From contig NZ_JBHOQV010000054.1 of assembly GCF_042408735.1 (NCBI RefSeq), positions 24,464-88,463 of the forward strand: a DNA stretch of 64,000 nucleotides. The letters run 5' to 3'. Under the pieces are notes generated by a model. The model was not told the origin of the DNA and did not search any database. It worked only from the letters and a program-made list of their open reading frames with translations. Of the stretch, positions 1 through 9,200 are shown piece after piece. The position numbers and the translations under genes are program-made. Origin of the DNA: Thermogemmatispora sp042408735 (GTDB lineage Bacteria > Chloroflexota > Ktedonobacteria > Ktedonobacterales > Ktedonobacteraceae). Position 1 is the first letter of the stretch; every line of letters begins with the position of its first letter.

Positions 1-632
1 AAGGTTGCTGCGGGCGGGGCGGCGGAATCGACGGGGACGAGGCTAAAGCGCAGCCAGGGACAGCGCCGGTAGCCGAAGAGGAGTTGGCGCAGGGTGGAGC
101 TGTAGTAGAGGCGCATGCCGGTCATAAAGGGGATCTTTTTGAGCTGGCGGGCACCGGCGGCGATGTCGGCGTCAAGGCCGACGCTGAAGGAGTTGGCGAA
201 GTAGCGCTCGTTGGCCTGGCCAGCGTCGATGGGCTTGGGTTCGCCGTCAAAGGCGCGCTCGACGGCGGCCTCGGGATGGCGAGGGAGGTTGAGGGTGTTG
301 TAGGCGAAGTCGTTGCCAGAGCCGGCGGCGATGATGCCGAGGGGAACGCGCTGGCCACTGCTGAGGATGCCGTTGACGACTTCGTGGATGGAGCCATCTC
401 CGCCAACGACGATGATTGGCCGTCCCTGGCTGGCGGCCTCGCGCGCCAGGCGCTCGGCCTGACCGGCCTGGGTGGTTTCGCAGTAGTCGGCGCCGGTGGC
501 GGCGGCGCGCTGGCGTACCAGGGCTCGGTAGCGCTGCATGCGGCCCTGGTTGGCGGTGGGATTGAGGATGACCAGGGGCGCTCGGGTGGCAAGCGGAGAT
601 GATGAGGGTGAGGTAGTAGAAGCGATCTCCAT
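1..632 (-). CDS. Diacylglycerol kinase-family lipid kinase (C-terminus cut off by window edge)
   Basis: The N-terminal ~210 residues of a DAGK-catalytic-domain protein run off the left edge. Seen directly: the NPTANQGR nucleotide-binding motif near residues 24-31, the GGDGSIHEVVNGI loop at about 77-89, and LGIIAAGSGNDFA at about 98-110. These three motifs define the diacylglycerol/sphingosine/YegS lipid kinase family, which uses ATP to phosphorylate a membrane lipid headgroup and usually recycles diacylglycerol into phosphatidate. The start ATG at 632 has a GGAGG ribosome site six bases upstream. No signal peptide is seen, so the enzyme is probably cytoplasmic and membrane-associated. Exact lipid substrate cannot be told because the C-terminal domain is missing. 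Confidence 0.9.
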   Translation of the reverse strand, partial: MEIASTTSPSSSPLATRAPLVILNPTANQGRMQRYRALVRQRAAATGADYCETTQAGQAERLAREAASQGRPIIVVGGDGSIHEVVNGILSSGQRVPLGIIAAGSGNDFAYNTLNLPRHPEAAVERAFDGEPKPIDAGQANERYFANSFSVGLDADIAAGARQLKKIPFMTGMRLYYSSTLRQLLFGYRRCPWLRFSLVPVDSAAPPAAT

Positions 633-707
633 TGAGGGCCTCCAGGCGGCAGAGTGTGATGAGTGTGATGCGCCTGGATTGTAGCATGTTTGTGCTCTGC
701 CGTGAAG

Positions 708-731
708 AAGGGAAGGGCAGCCCCTTCCCTT
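708..731. terminator. Hairpin between two minus-strand genes
   Basis: AAGGGAAGGG and CCCTTCCCTT form a perfect 10-bp stem with a 4-nt loop, 110 bases downstream of the minus-strand gene that ends at 842. No T-run follows on either strand, so termination activity is uncertain. Confidence 0.35.
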
Positions 732-841
732 GTCTGCTTCCTGCCCGCTTGCCTGTTGTTGCTCTTGCTTGATTGCTACGCTGCCCACCTGTCTCCCGAC
801 CGGCTGGTAAGCGGCTGGGCTGGTGACAGGGAAAAGGCTGA

Positions 842-1240
842 CTAAAGGGCGGCGCTGGCCTGGGTGAGGGGAGGACTCTCGGGAGTATTGTTCTGAGCGC
901 GCTGCAGGATGGCGTGCAGCTCGGCCAGACGCTGGCGCCGTTCGGGGCGGCTCTCGGGCTGCAAAGGTCCACTGAGGTAGCCCGCGATCAGGCCGATCAC
1001 GTTGGCAACGCCCTCTGGCAGGCTAGTGAGCAGATCGCCGTCCTGCTCTAGCTGATAGCGGCCCTGCTCATCGGGGGCGGCGATGAGCCAGAGCAGCTCT
1101 GTGGCAGCCAGTTGGTTGCTCCTGGCTCGCGAGGAGACCAGGCTCTCGAAGTAGTATTTCCGACCTTCGCGAAAGCCTCGGGCGAAGGCTTCGTCGTTCA
1201 GGACGAGGGTGCTACGACCCCATTGCAGTTGTTCTACCAT
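842..1240 (-). CDS. Small hypothetical protein (132 aa)
   Basis: Unrecognised soluble protein of 132 residues. It starts at an ATG with AAAGGAG nine bases upstream and has a good promoter further up (1398-1426), so it is very likely real. The N-terminus (VEQLQWGRSTLVLNDEAF) is followed by an aromatic and charged stretch and a mainly helical body. There is no signal peptide, membrane segment or cysteine motif. The C-terminal 20 residues are rich in Ser, Pro and Ala and look disordered. No function is proposed. Confidence 0.7.
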   Translation of the reverse strand: MVEQLQWGRSTLVLNDEAFARGFREGRKYYFESLVSSRARSNQLAATELLWLIAAPDEQGRYQLEQDGDLLTSLPEGVANVIGLIAGYLSGPLQPESRPERRQRLAELHAILQRAQNNTPESPPLTQASAAL

Positions 1241-1397
1241 CTCGGTGTACTCCTTTCGCTCAGCCTGACAACCTCCAGCAATAGCGGTCCTGTGGGACTC
1301 TTACCGGCACCTCTGTGCCTCCGACAAGCGAACGGATGGCCAGCTACCAGCGCCATTCGGTCCCCGGCTGGCCTGCTCCGCTCCTTGCCTCTCTCAA

Positions 1398-1426
1398 AGT
1401 ATAGCATGGTCAATCTGAGAAATCAA
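1398..1426 (-). promoter_or_regulatory. Sigma70-type promoter for the 842-1240 gene
   Basis: Read on the minus strand: -35 TTGATT (1421-1426), 17-base spacer, -10 TATACT (1398-1403). It lies about 160 bases upstream of the start at 1240. Confidence 0.6.
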
Positions 1427-1512
1427 TACAAAGTGGTTATAAAGGTCAAATAGATATAATATAAATATTGTTAAAATTGATTAAAGGTGGTTAAAAAGAT
1501 ATAAATGGTCTA

Positions 1513-1542
1513 TTGCTTACTTTTAGAAAAATTTGGTAAAAT
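1513..1542 (+). promoter_or_regulatory. Promoter for the excisionase-like HTH gene
   Basis: -35 TTGCTT (1513-1518), 18-base spacer, -10 TAAAAT (1537-1542), in a markedly AT-rich stretch (about 1400-1545) that carries repeated GGTTATAAA / GGTTAAAAA words. The promoter sits 37 bases before the ATG at 1579. Confidence 0.5.
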
Positions 1543-1578
1543 GGTAAGAGCAAGACAACCTCGAGGGGTTAGCCGTAA

Positions 1579-1839
1579 ATGGAAGACCAGAGAAACCACA
1601 ACGATGAGTGGCTCACTGCCACTGAGGCCGGAAAGCTTATAGGGGTCACGCGCAGAACGGTGGTGAGGATGGTAGAGAGAGGGGAAATAACGGGGTACCG
1701 GGTGGCCTCAGCCTGGAGATTCAAGCGCAGCGATCTCGAGGCATACCTTGATCAGCACCGATATGGTCCGGGGCGCAGTCCGAAGGAGGGGCAGGATCAG
1801 GCTGGCGCGGGTGCCGATGGGACGACTGCTGAGCCATAG
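1579..1839 (+). CDS. Excisionase/MerR-like helix-turn-helix DNA-binding protein
   Basis: An 86-residue protein. Residues ~9-55 match the HTH_17 / excisionase-family DNA-binding domain: EWLTATEAGKLIGVTRRTVV is the recognition helix region, and GYRVASAWRFKRSDLEAYL is the winged C-terminal part that ends the domain. Family members bind DNA as small regulators or recombination directionality factors; many are free-standing and not tied to a phage. The C-terminal ~25 residues are Gly/Gln/Ala-rich and probably disordered. GAGGGG ten bases before the ATG serves as ribosome site. No integrase gene lies next to it, so a role as a true excisionase is unproven. The AT-rich upstream DNA with repeated GGTTA words could hold its own binding sites. 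Confidence 0.85.
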   Translation: MEDQRNHNDEWLTATEAGKLIGVTRRTVVRMVERGEITGYRVASAWRFKRSDLEAYLDQHRYGPGRSPKEGQDQAGAGADGTTAEP

Positions 1840-3235
1840 CTGAACGGGAGAGGCGTGGCCTCAGGAGGGTGCTGGGCAGACAGGAAGTGAGCCGGGGCGG
1901 CCAGGGAGTGGCCATGGCCAGGCCAGGATATGGTTGAGCCTTGGGCGAGCTGACCTGGTTAGTCTGGCTGTTCTGGCGGCTCCGGCTCGCTGTTGGCCTG
2001 CTTTTGGTCTGCAGCTTCCGGGGACGGCAGTGACCCTTAGGGGGGTATTTCTTCCACCATCGGCTCTGCTCGGGCGGTCTCCCTCAGAATTGTGGAACCG
2101 CCTGAAACGTTGGCCTGGCGGCGCAGCACCTCCCAGGCTTCGGCGTGTGCTGGCCTGGATTTCTGCGAGGCATGCAGACTTGCTGTGCCTTGGGGTCTTG
2201 GCTGGTTACACTCAGGTGCTGCAGTGGAGGACCTCCTCTGGCCGGCGTGCCCGCGGGCAGGTCAGGACGCGCTGCAGGCGCTGGTGCCGTTCGCTCTCCT
2301 CTGGGGGGAAGCGGGTCGAAATCTCTCATCAGGGGGTGGGTAATCTCCTCGCGCTCGCTGGAGCTTGTTTCATCCTGCTCTCCCTCCTGAGCGGGCAGGG
2401 TGAGGGATGGCGGGGACGAGTCAGGCACCTGGAGGGAAGCTCCCCCGCCACAGATTGGTGCCTGAGGGGGGCCGCTTCGAAACTCGCCGGACAAGCCCTC
2501 AGGAAAAGGGCGTTGAGAGCCTGTAGAGGGCCAAGAAGCTGCCTCTTCTGCAGCTCTGATTATGGAGAGTAGGTTTATGACCGCTCGGAACTTGCCCCTT
2601 GAGCGCTGCAGCCGATGAGTTTCGAAGTGAGTCGTGGCAGGGGGGGAATGGAGAGGGAAACGGAACAGAGCGAGGCGCTCAGCTGCCAACAACGGGGCCT
2701 GAATCGTTAGGGCAGATGGAAGATGTACCCCAGAGGGGTTTTCGGGGGGTCGGTTGCAGAGGCATCGATCCGCGTGGGGATACTGAAAGTTGGATGTCTG
2801 CATACATGCATAGAGCGATAGTAACGTTGCAGAGGCAATGATCCACGTGAGGATACTGCAGGGAGGATACTGAAATGACGGCAAGGGCAACTTTGTTGGC
2901 GGGGGCGTCTTCCCGATGGGAGAAAACTGGCGCTTGTGTCTGGAAGTTTGCACACCCGATCGCCGGCTGCATGAGGGAGAGATCCGGCTCCTGATCCGCC
3001 AATAAATGGCGGTTTATCCGCGGGCGACCGGCTGAGCCTGGGAGGAGCGAGGGGCCTTCGCTAAGGAGAAAGTGGGCGCTGCCTCCTCGCTCCTCTCCTA
3101 CCAGGACTAACAGTGCTCGTTGGGGAAGGGAAAAGGTCTAATCTCGGCGACCCGCAAGCCGGCTACGGTGATCAAGGGCCTGGCGAGCGCTCCGGCTGGT
3201 GCCTCCCCTGGCGGCAAAGCGGGCGGCGGTCTGGC
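1840..3235. other. Gene-poor stretch of about 1.4 kb
   Basis: Open frames exist on both strands (for example + 1934-2572 and - 2084-2953), but they overlap each other head to head, lack convincing ribosome sites and give Pro/Ser/Arg-rich translations with no recognisable domain. I read it as non-coding or decayed DNA. The one structured element seen is the repeat pair at 2753-2875. Confidence 0.5.
2753..2875 (+). CRISPR. Possible degenerate CRISPR remnant: two repeats, one spacer, truncated repeat end
   Basis: Two 37-base copies at 2753-2789 and 2826-2862 match at 31 of 37 positions. Both begin GTTGCAGAGGCA and contain GATACTG near the end. They are separated by a 36-base unique segment (2790-2825). 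The repeat's 3' end recurs once more as GAGGATACTGAAA at 2863-2875. Unit length, 5' GTTGCA and 3' GATACTGAAA resemble type I/III CRISPR repeats. No cas genes are present in the window, and the six mismatches point to decay. Two repeats alone are weak evidence; an ordinary short direct duplication is the alternative. Confidence 0.4.
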
Positions 3236-5833
3236 TTACGAAGTGATAGGCACGTTCCAATTGCCGCCGCCATTGTTATCCCAATTATTGGCATCGTCGT
3301 GGAAAGCGAAATTGATCTGGGTAGCATCGGTTGGCACGCTGATCGTCACCTGCCAGAAGCCATCGCTGCGCTTCACCAGGGCTGCATCGGGCGGAATATT
3401 CTGCCAGCCGTTCTCGCCCCAGCGGATATAGACGTGGGCATGCGAGGCCAGCCAGCCATTGTAATAGATCGTCAGGGCCTTACCGGGATGGAGCTGGTTG
3501 GGATCGTAGTCGACTACCCAGCCACTATGAGGCTGATAGGCATTGGTCACATAGCGGCTGTAGGTGATCGAAGGCATATCAACCACACGGTGGTTAGCCT
3601 GTGAGAAGAGCAAGACGATGTACTCGCCCATAGCCCAGTTGAGAGGATTCATCGATTTCGTTGGCGTCCCGGCGGTATAGCCACTGGGGGCGGCCAGGTC
3701 CCAGATCTGTTCTGGAATCATCCCTGAGGAATTGGCTGCTGCCATCAGCGCGCTCAAGTACAGGTCGGCATCGCCACCGGCGGCGATGGTGTAAATGCCG
3801 CGCTCTGCCGTCAGTACGGGCCACAGGCGTCCGATGCCGGTGCCATTGTAATTGGAGCCGTCGCTATGCTCACCGTAGCCGTCGTGATTATAGCGGAACC
3901 AATAGGGGTAGCCGTTGACGGTCTCCTTGATGGTCGCATCAACCACCGGCAAAGAGAGCGTAATATAGGGTGAGTTGGCCGGCATCACTCCCAGGCGCAC
4001 CAGCTCCAGAAAGCCGGCGTCCACAACGGTCCGCTCATCGTAGGTGCCGCCGCCGTTGGCGATCGTAATGGAGGCGCCATCGTTCGGATTGCCGTTGCCA
4101 TCGATGCGCTCGAAGTAGTAGCCGCCGCCCAGGGGACCGCTGGTTGTGAAAGTCCAGTTCTGCACCATTCCCTGGTAATAGTCGGCGGTATTCGTATAGC
4201 GTGTCTGATCGGTCGTATCGCCGTTGACACGTGCGATGTCGGCGGCGCAGAGCAGGCCGGCGATCTCCGCAGCGATGGTTGAGGGACTATAGCCGCTGTT
4301 CTCCTCCCAGCGCTCTTGGCCGGTGCGCGGACCGTTGCTGACGATATAGTCGGCGGCCTTCTTGATGTGGTTCACAAAGGTACTATTATCGGTCAAGCCC
4401 AGCTTCCAGGCCAGGATGATGGGGAAAGCCTGCTCATCCATCTGGATCCCATTCCAGTAGGGCGTCCCATTCACATAGCTGTTCTGGGGGAAATGCCCAT
4501 CGGCCTGCTGCTGGGTATTAAAGGCCCACTGGACAGCGCGCAGGGCGTCAGCGCTATCGCCAGCCACGATCAGGGCACTGGCGATCTTGTACATATCGCG
4601 TTCCCAGACCAGGTGATAGCCAGCGTCGCCATCGCCATTGGTATCGCCCCAGGGCGTGCCCAGGCCGGCCACGAAGGCTCCCGTCTGCTTATCCTGAGAA
4701 GCCTTCAGCACATTGACAGCCAGGTAGTACTCCTGCTGGCGGGCCTGCTGAATAGCTGTCGTACTGCCAACCGCTGGGGGGCTGACGAGGCCATTGTCGA
4801 AACTGTTCCACTGGGAGACGTAGGTTGCCAGCATATTCGAGCTGTCGCTCAGGGTGGCGTTGAGCGTCTGCTCAGCGACCGTTGCGGCGGAGGTACTGCC
4901 GCTGGTCTGACCGAAGGAGAGCACGAGCTTAAAGGTGATCGTCGTGGCGGTGCTCGTATTGACGCTGCCGCCGTTCGAGAGGTCGAGCAGGCCCATCTGG
5001 GCAGTGTTGCCGTTGCTGGCCAGGCTGTACGTATAGTTCATCGTATAGTCTGGACAGCTACTGCTCCCGCAGTTGCTGGAGGCTTTCAGATCGGTCCAGC
5101 CATCGTTGACACCGACAAAGCCCGAGCTGGTCATCCCCGAGACGTAGGGGAGCGAGGCGGCCAGAGCGCTGGCATAGTTGCCCGAGCTATCGGTCGTCAC
5201 CAGCATCGTGCGCCCGTTGTAGGTTTGGGTAGAGCTGGTATTGTTGTTGCCGGCATTGTGAATGGCCGGATTGTACAGAACGTAGAGGAGATAGTTCGAG
5301 AGCGTGCCGCTGAGGGCCGTGAAAGTCACCTGTTGAATCAGCGAGTTGCGAGCGGGATCGGTATAGATGATCTTCGTAATGCGGTAACGCCCATTCTTGG
5401 CGGTGTTGGTTACCTGCCAGGCCAGCGAATGAGCGTTGTAAAGTTGGACGCTGGAGGTGGTGGCGACCTTCTCCTCGTCAACCCAGCTATGACCGCTATC
5501 GCCGATCAAGAACTGGAGATCGGTGGTGTTGGCCGTATCGGCGGTGGGGAAAAAGACCTCGCTGATAATGCCGTTGAAGCCGGTGAACCAGACATCGCTG
5601 GTGGTATTGGCGGCGGTGCCAAGGAAAGCCTTGTTGGAGGGCGCCCAGATAGAAGAGTAGCCCGGCCCATTGGGAGCCGTGCCCGCAGCCCTCACCTGCC
5701 GGGCGCCACTGGGAAGAAGCAGCGCACAGACGAGCAAAAAGGCCAGCAGGCCAGTGCGCCCAAGACGGAGCAACCAGGCAGCGTGCCAATGCACGGAGTC
5801 GGACGATACTGCATCAAGCCTCTTGCTGCCCAT
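3236..5833 (-). CDS. Secreted GH15 glucoamylase (glucan 1,4-alpha-glucosidase) with C-terminal starch-binding module
   Basis: This extracellular enzyme releases glucose from the non-reducing ends of starch-like alpha-glucans. The ATG at 5833 is chosen because AAGGAGAG lies just upstream; this gives 865 residues. An N-terminal signal peptide has a hydrophobic core (LLAFLLVCALLLP) and ends near VRAAG. Residues ~55-330 match the bacterial glucoamylase N-domain (beta-sandwich; SDVWFTGFNGIISEVFFP). The (alpha/alpha)6 catalytic domain follows, with general acid Glu in ERWEENSGYSPST (about residue 511) and general base Glu in NWAMGEYIVLL (about 737). The last ~95 residues (YNGWLASHAHVYIRWGENGW ... 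NNWDNNGGGNWNVP) resemble starch-binding CBM25/53 modules. It is divergent from the kinase-STAND gene. Confidence 0.95.
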   Translation of the reverse strand: MGSKRLDAVSSDSVHWHAAWLLRLGRTGLLAFLLVCALLLPSGARQVRAAGTAPNGPGYSSIWAPSNKAFLGTAANTTSDVWFTGFNGIISEVFFPTADTANTTDLQFLIGDSGHSWVDEEKVATTSSVQLYNAHSLAWQVTNTAKNGRYRITKIIYTDPARNSLIQQVTFTALSGTLSNYLLYVLYNPAIHNAGNNNTSSTQTYNGRTMLVTTDSSGNYASALAASLPYVSGMTSSGFVGVNDGWTDLKASSNCGSSSCPDYTMNYTYSLASNGNTAQMGLLDLSNGGSVNTSTATTITFKLVLSFGQTSGSTSAATVAEQTLNATLSDSSNMLATYVSQWNSFDNGLVSPPAVGSTTAIQQARQQEYYLAVNVLKASQDKQTGAFVAGLGTPWGDTNGDGDAGYHLVWERDMYKIASALIVAGDSADALRAVQWAFNTQQQADGHFPQNSYVNGTPYWNGIQMDEQAFPIILAWKLGLTDNSTFVNHIKKAADYIVSNGPRTGQERWEENSGYSPSTIAAEIAGLLCAADIARVNGDTTDQTRYTNTADYYQGMVQNWTFTTSGPLGGGYYFERIDGNGNPNDGASITIANGGGTYDERTVVDAGFLELVRLGVMPANSPYITLSLPVVDATIKETVNGYPYWFRYNHDGYGEHSDGSNYNGTGIGRLWPVLTAERGIYTIAAGGDADLYLSALMAAANSSGMIPEQIWDLAAPSGYTAGTPTKSMNPLNWAMGEYIVLLFSQANHRVVDMPSITYSRYVTNAYQPHSGWVVDYDPNQLHPGKALTIYYNGWLASHAHVYIRWGENGWQNIPPDAALVKRSDGFWQVTISVPTDATQINFAFHDDANNWDNNGGGNWNVPITS

Positions 5834-5875
5834 ACTTTCTCTCCTTTTTCGACGTTGGCGGCTCAAATGGTCACC

Positions 5876-5983
5876 AGTGACACAAATCAAGCCAATGAGC
5901 AATACACAGGAGCCGCTGCCCCTGGCGACACTCTTCAATAGCTGCAACAATCATGCCAATTTCTGTGTGACACACTGTGACAC
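5876..5983. promoter_or_regulatory. Three GTGACAC boxes in the glucoamylase/kinase divergent intergenic region
   Basis: GTGACAC occurs at 5877-5883, 5967-5973 and 5977-5983. The two distal copies are exactly 10 bases apart and the third is 90 bases away, all in helical phase. The rest of the 430-base region (5834-6264) shows no clear -35/-10 pair. A regulator binding here to control glucoamylase, or both genes, is inference. Confidence 0.35.
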
Positions 5984-6264
5984 TCGAGAGGGGCTGACGT
6001 CACCAGGAATGGCTGCCCTGGCTGCTGAAGAGGACTCAACGGAGCAGAGGAGGCCGGAAGAGCCGGGCGAGAGGGATAGGAGAGACCTTCGTGAGCCGCT
6101 CTTCTGCTGCGAACTGGCTCACTTGACAGTAGCAAGCAAGAGGAGTACCCTGTCTTTGAAGGCTCGTATACCGGGCAAGTGAGGTATGCTGAGCGTATTG
6201 CGCAAGATGGCCTGCCGCTTCTGAGAAGCGAGGCGCTAGTTAGCAGCAATCGAGGAGCCTGGCA

Positions 6265-9200
6265 ATGCTGCAACCGGGCCAGCGGCTTGGCAATTACCGG
6301 CTGATTCGTCTGCTGGGCAGCGGATCGTACGGCACGGTCTACCTGGCCGAGCATCTTTATTTGGAGACTCGGGTCGCCATCAAAGCTCTTCCCCAGCTTC
6401 CGAAAGAGGAGGACGAGCAGGCTTTTTTGCGCGAGGCTCAGATCCTGGCTCGCCTGCGTCACAGGCATATCCTGCCGGTGCATGAGTTTGCCATCAAGCG
6501 TGGTCAGCCCTATCTGGTCATGGATTACATCCGTGAGGGAACCTTGCTGGATCGGCACCCCCGTGGCTCACGTCTTCCTCTCCGTACGGTCGTCGGCTAT
6601 GTCCAGGAGCTGGCAGAAGCTTTGCAATACGCCCATAATCATAGCATTGTCCATCGCGATGTCAAGCCGGAGAATATCCTCCTTGGAAGTGAAGGGCTGT
6701 TGTTAAGCGATTTTGGCATTGCTCTCCCCCTCTTGGAGCAGGGGCGCCAGCCTGGCGGTGAAACCGCCCTGGCAGGCACGCTGGCCTACATGGCGCCCGA
6801 GCAATTGCGGGGCCAGCCGACCTATGCCAGCGATCAATACGCCCTGGCCATTGTTGCCTATGAGCTGCTCTGCGGTGTACGGCCTTTTCAGGGCCGGGCC
6901 GTTGAAGTGGTCAACCAGCATTTCACGCGCGAGCCGCCGTCGCTGCGCGAGCACGATCCTGCTCTGCCGGAGGCCGTTGACCGGGTCATTCGCCGGGCCC
7001 TCTCCAAAAAGGCCGAGGAGCGCTATCCGGCTGTCCTCCTCTTCGCCCAGGCCCTGGGCCGGGCTGCCAGGCAGGCGGAACTAAAGTCAGCGATTGAGAT
7101 CGGGGGGAAGGGAGCTGGCGGCGGTAAAGGCAACGCCTGCGCGATTGTGGCCTTTGGGGATGAGCAGCTTCCTGTCTGTCAGCGTCTCTTGCAGGATCTG
7201 CACGAGTGCGGCCTGACGGTTATCTCGGCCCGCAGCTGTGAGCAGGCCGAAGAGCTGGCTCTTCGCCAGATGATGCGTGCTGCTCAGCTCGTGCTGGTAG
7301 TCCTGACCATCCAGGATCAGGAGATGCCTGTTTCTGAGCGGCTGCTCCAGATGGCCAGACTCTATCAACGTCCGGTACGCTATTTCCTCATAGGCCAGAG
7401 ACCCCCGCCTGGGAACGCCTGGCCGCTCGCGGAAGCAGTACCGCCGGCCTTTCTCAGCGATGGTTGCGGTGCCAGGTACGGGGAGGCGCTGGCAGAAATT
7501 ATCTGGCAGATCAACAGCAGTGAGCGCCGGGAGAAGCAGGAGATCATTGCCATCGATCAAGGGACCGAAGTGCGCAATCCCTACAAGGGACTGCGGGCCT
7601 TCACCCAGGAAGATCAGGGCGATTTCTTTGGGCGTGGGAGACTTCTGCAGGAGCTGTTAGCCCGGCTGCTAACCCTGCTGGGTGGAGGAGCGGCAGGCCC
7701 CGCCGCGCGCCTGCTGATGCTCATCGGCGGAGTTGGGGTCGGTAAATCCAGCCTGCTCATGGCCGGCCTGCTTCCCCGGCTGCAGGCGGGGGCTTTGCCA
7801 GGAAGTCAGAACTGGTGCTATCTGCCCATTTTCAGGCCAGCCTATCAGCCTCTAGAGGCTCTCGCAGAAGTACTGGCTGCTAGTGGAAATCAGGTGGAGA
7901 AAGAGGCTATCCGCACCGCCCTTCTCCAGGGAGATAGCGCTGGGCTGCATCGCCTTGCCTTCACGCTCGCTCCCAGCCAGCCCTATCTTGTTCTGGTGAT
8001 TGACCAGTTCGAAGAACTCTTCACCCCTGAAGTCAGCGAGGCCGAGCGGCAACGCTTCATAGAGCTGATTGCCACCGCAGTTACTGCCCCTCATGGCAAG
8101 CTGCTGCTACTGCTTACCCTCCGGGCCGATTGTTACGATCGACCCCTGGCTTATCCTGCTCTGGCCCAGCTCCTGCAAGGGCCGGCCCATTGCCCTGTAG
8201 GGCCAATGGGCCTCGACGAGCTGCGCGACATAATCGAGCAGCCGGCTATGCTGCCCGATGTCCGGCTCGTTTTCGACGAAGATCTGGTGGCTGATCTGCT
8301 CCTCGATATACGCGACCAGCCTGGCGCTCTGCCTCTGCTCGAATTCACCCTTGACCAGCTCTTTCACCAACGAAGTGGCCGTCGTCTCACCCGGCGTGCC
8401 TACGAGGCCATCGGAGGAGTGCGTGGTGCTCTGGCGCGCCATGCTGAGAGCACCTATGCCGCTCTCCCCTCGGACCAGCATCGTTTTCTGGCGCGCCAGC
8501 TCTTCCTGCGTTTAGTCCAGCCAGGACGGGAAGGGCAGGCTCCGCTGCGTCGCTGGGTCCGCCAAAGTGAATTAGCTTTTGAAGACGAACGCCAGACCCG
8601 TCTGATGGAGGAGACAGCGACCGCCTTTATAAAGGCCCGACTGCTCACGAGCGAGCGCCGGGCGGGAGAGGTCGTGCTCGAAGTCAGCCATGAAGCACTG
8701 CTGCAGGAATGGCCACGGCTGGTGGACTGGATGCGTCAGGTCGGTGAAGATCTTCTTCTCCAGCACAGAGTCAGCGCCGATGTCCAGGAATGGTGGCGGC
8801 GGGGCAAGCCGCGGGATCGCCTCTATCGTGGCTCGCAGCTCAAGGAGGCCCTGCGCTGGCAGGAGCGATCTTCTCTGAACGTCCATGAGGTCGCCTTTCT
8901 GCAAGCCAGCCGGCGGGCCAGCACACTCAGGCGCGTCGGCCTTGTCCTAATCGTCTTGATCATACTAACGCTGCTCATACCTGCAGGCGGACTCCTCTAT
9001 CTACAGGTTGCGCCGCTGCAGGTCACCTCGCTCCAGGATGACGGACCAGGCTCGCTGCGGCAGGTCATTGCTGAAGCGAAGCCCGGCCAGGCCATCAGCA
9101 TCCAGTCGGGCCTGACCGGCGTCCTCTCTCTCACTCACAGCCTCGACATCAATAAGAATCTCACCATTCGTGGCCCGGGGGCCGACAAGCTCACGATCAG

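Noticed and set aside
2895..2930. Possible third CRISPR repeat starting GTTGGCGGGGGC
   Set aside because: Only about half the positions agree with the first repeat, too little to count as a repeat.
1934..2953. Long opposing open frames (+ 1934-2572 and - 2084-2953)
   Set aside because: They overlap, lack ribosome sites and recognisable domains, and have Pro/Ser/Arg-rich translations typical of GC-rich non-coding frames.
4316..5941. 541-codon open frame antisense to the glucoamylase
   Set aside because: Shadow frame of a strong GH15 gene; no start site or domain.
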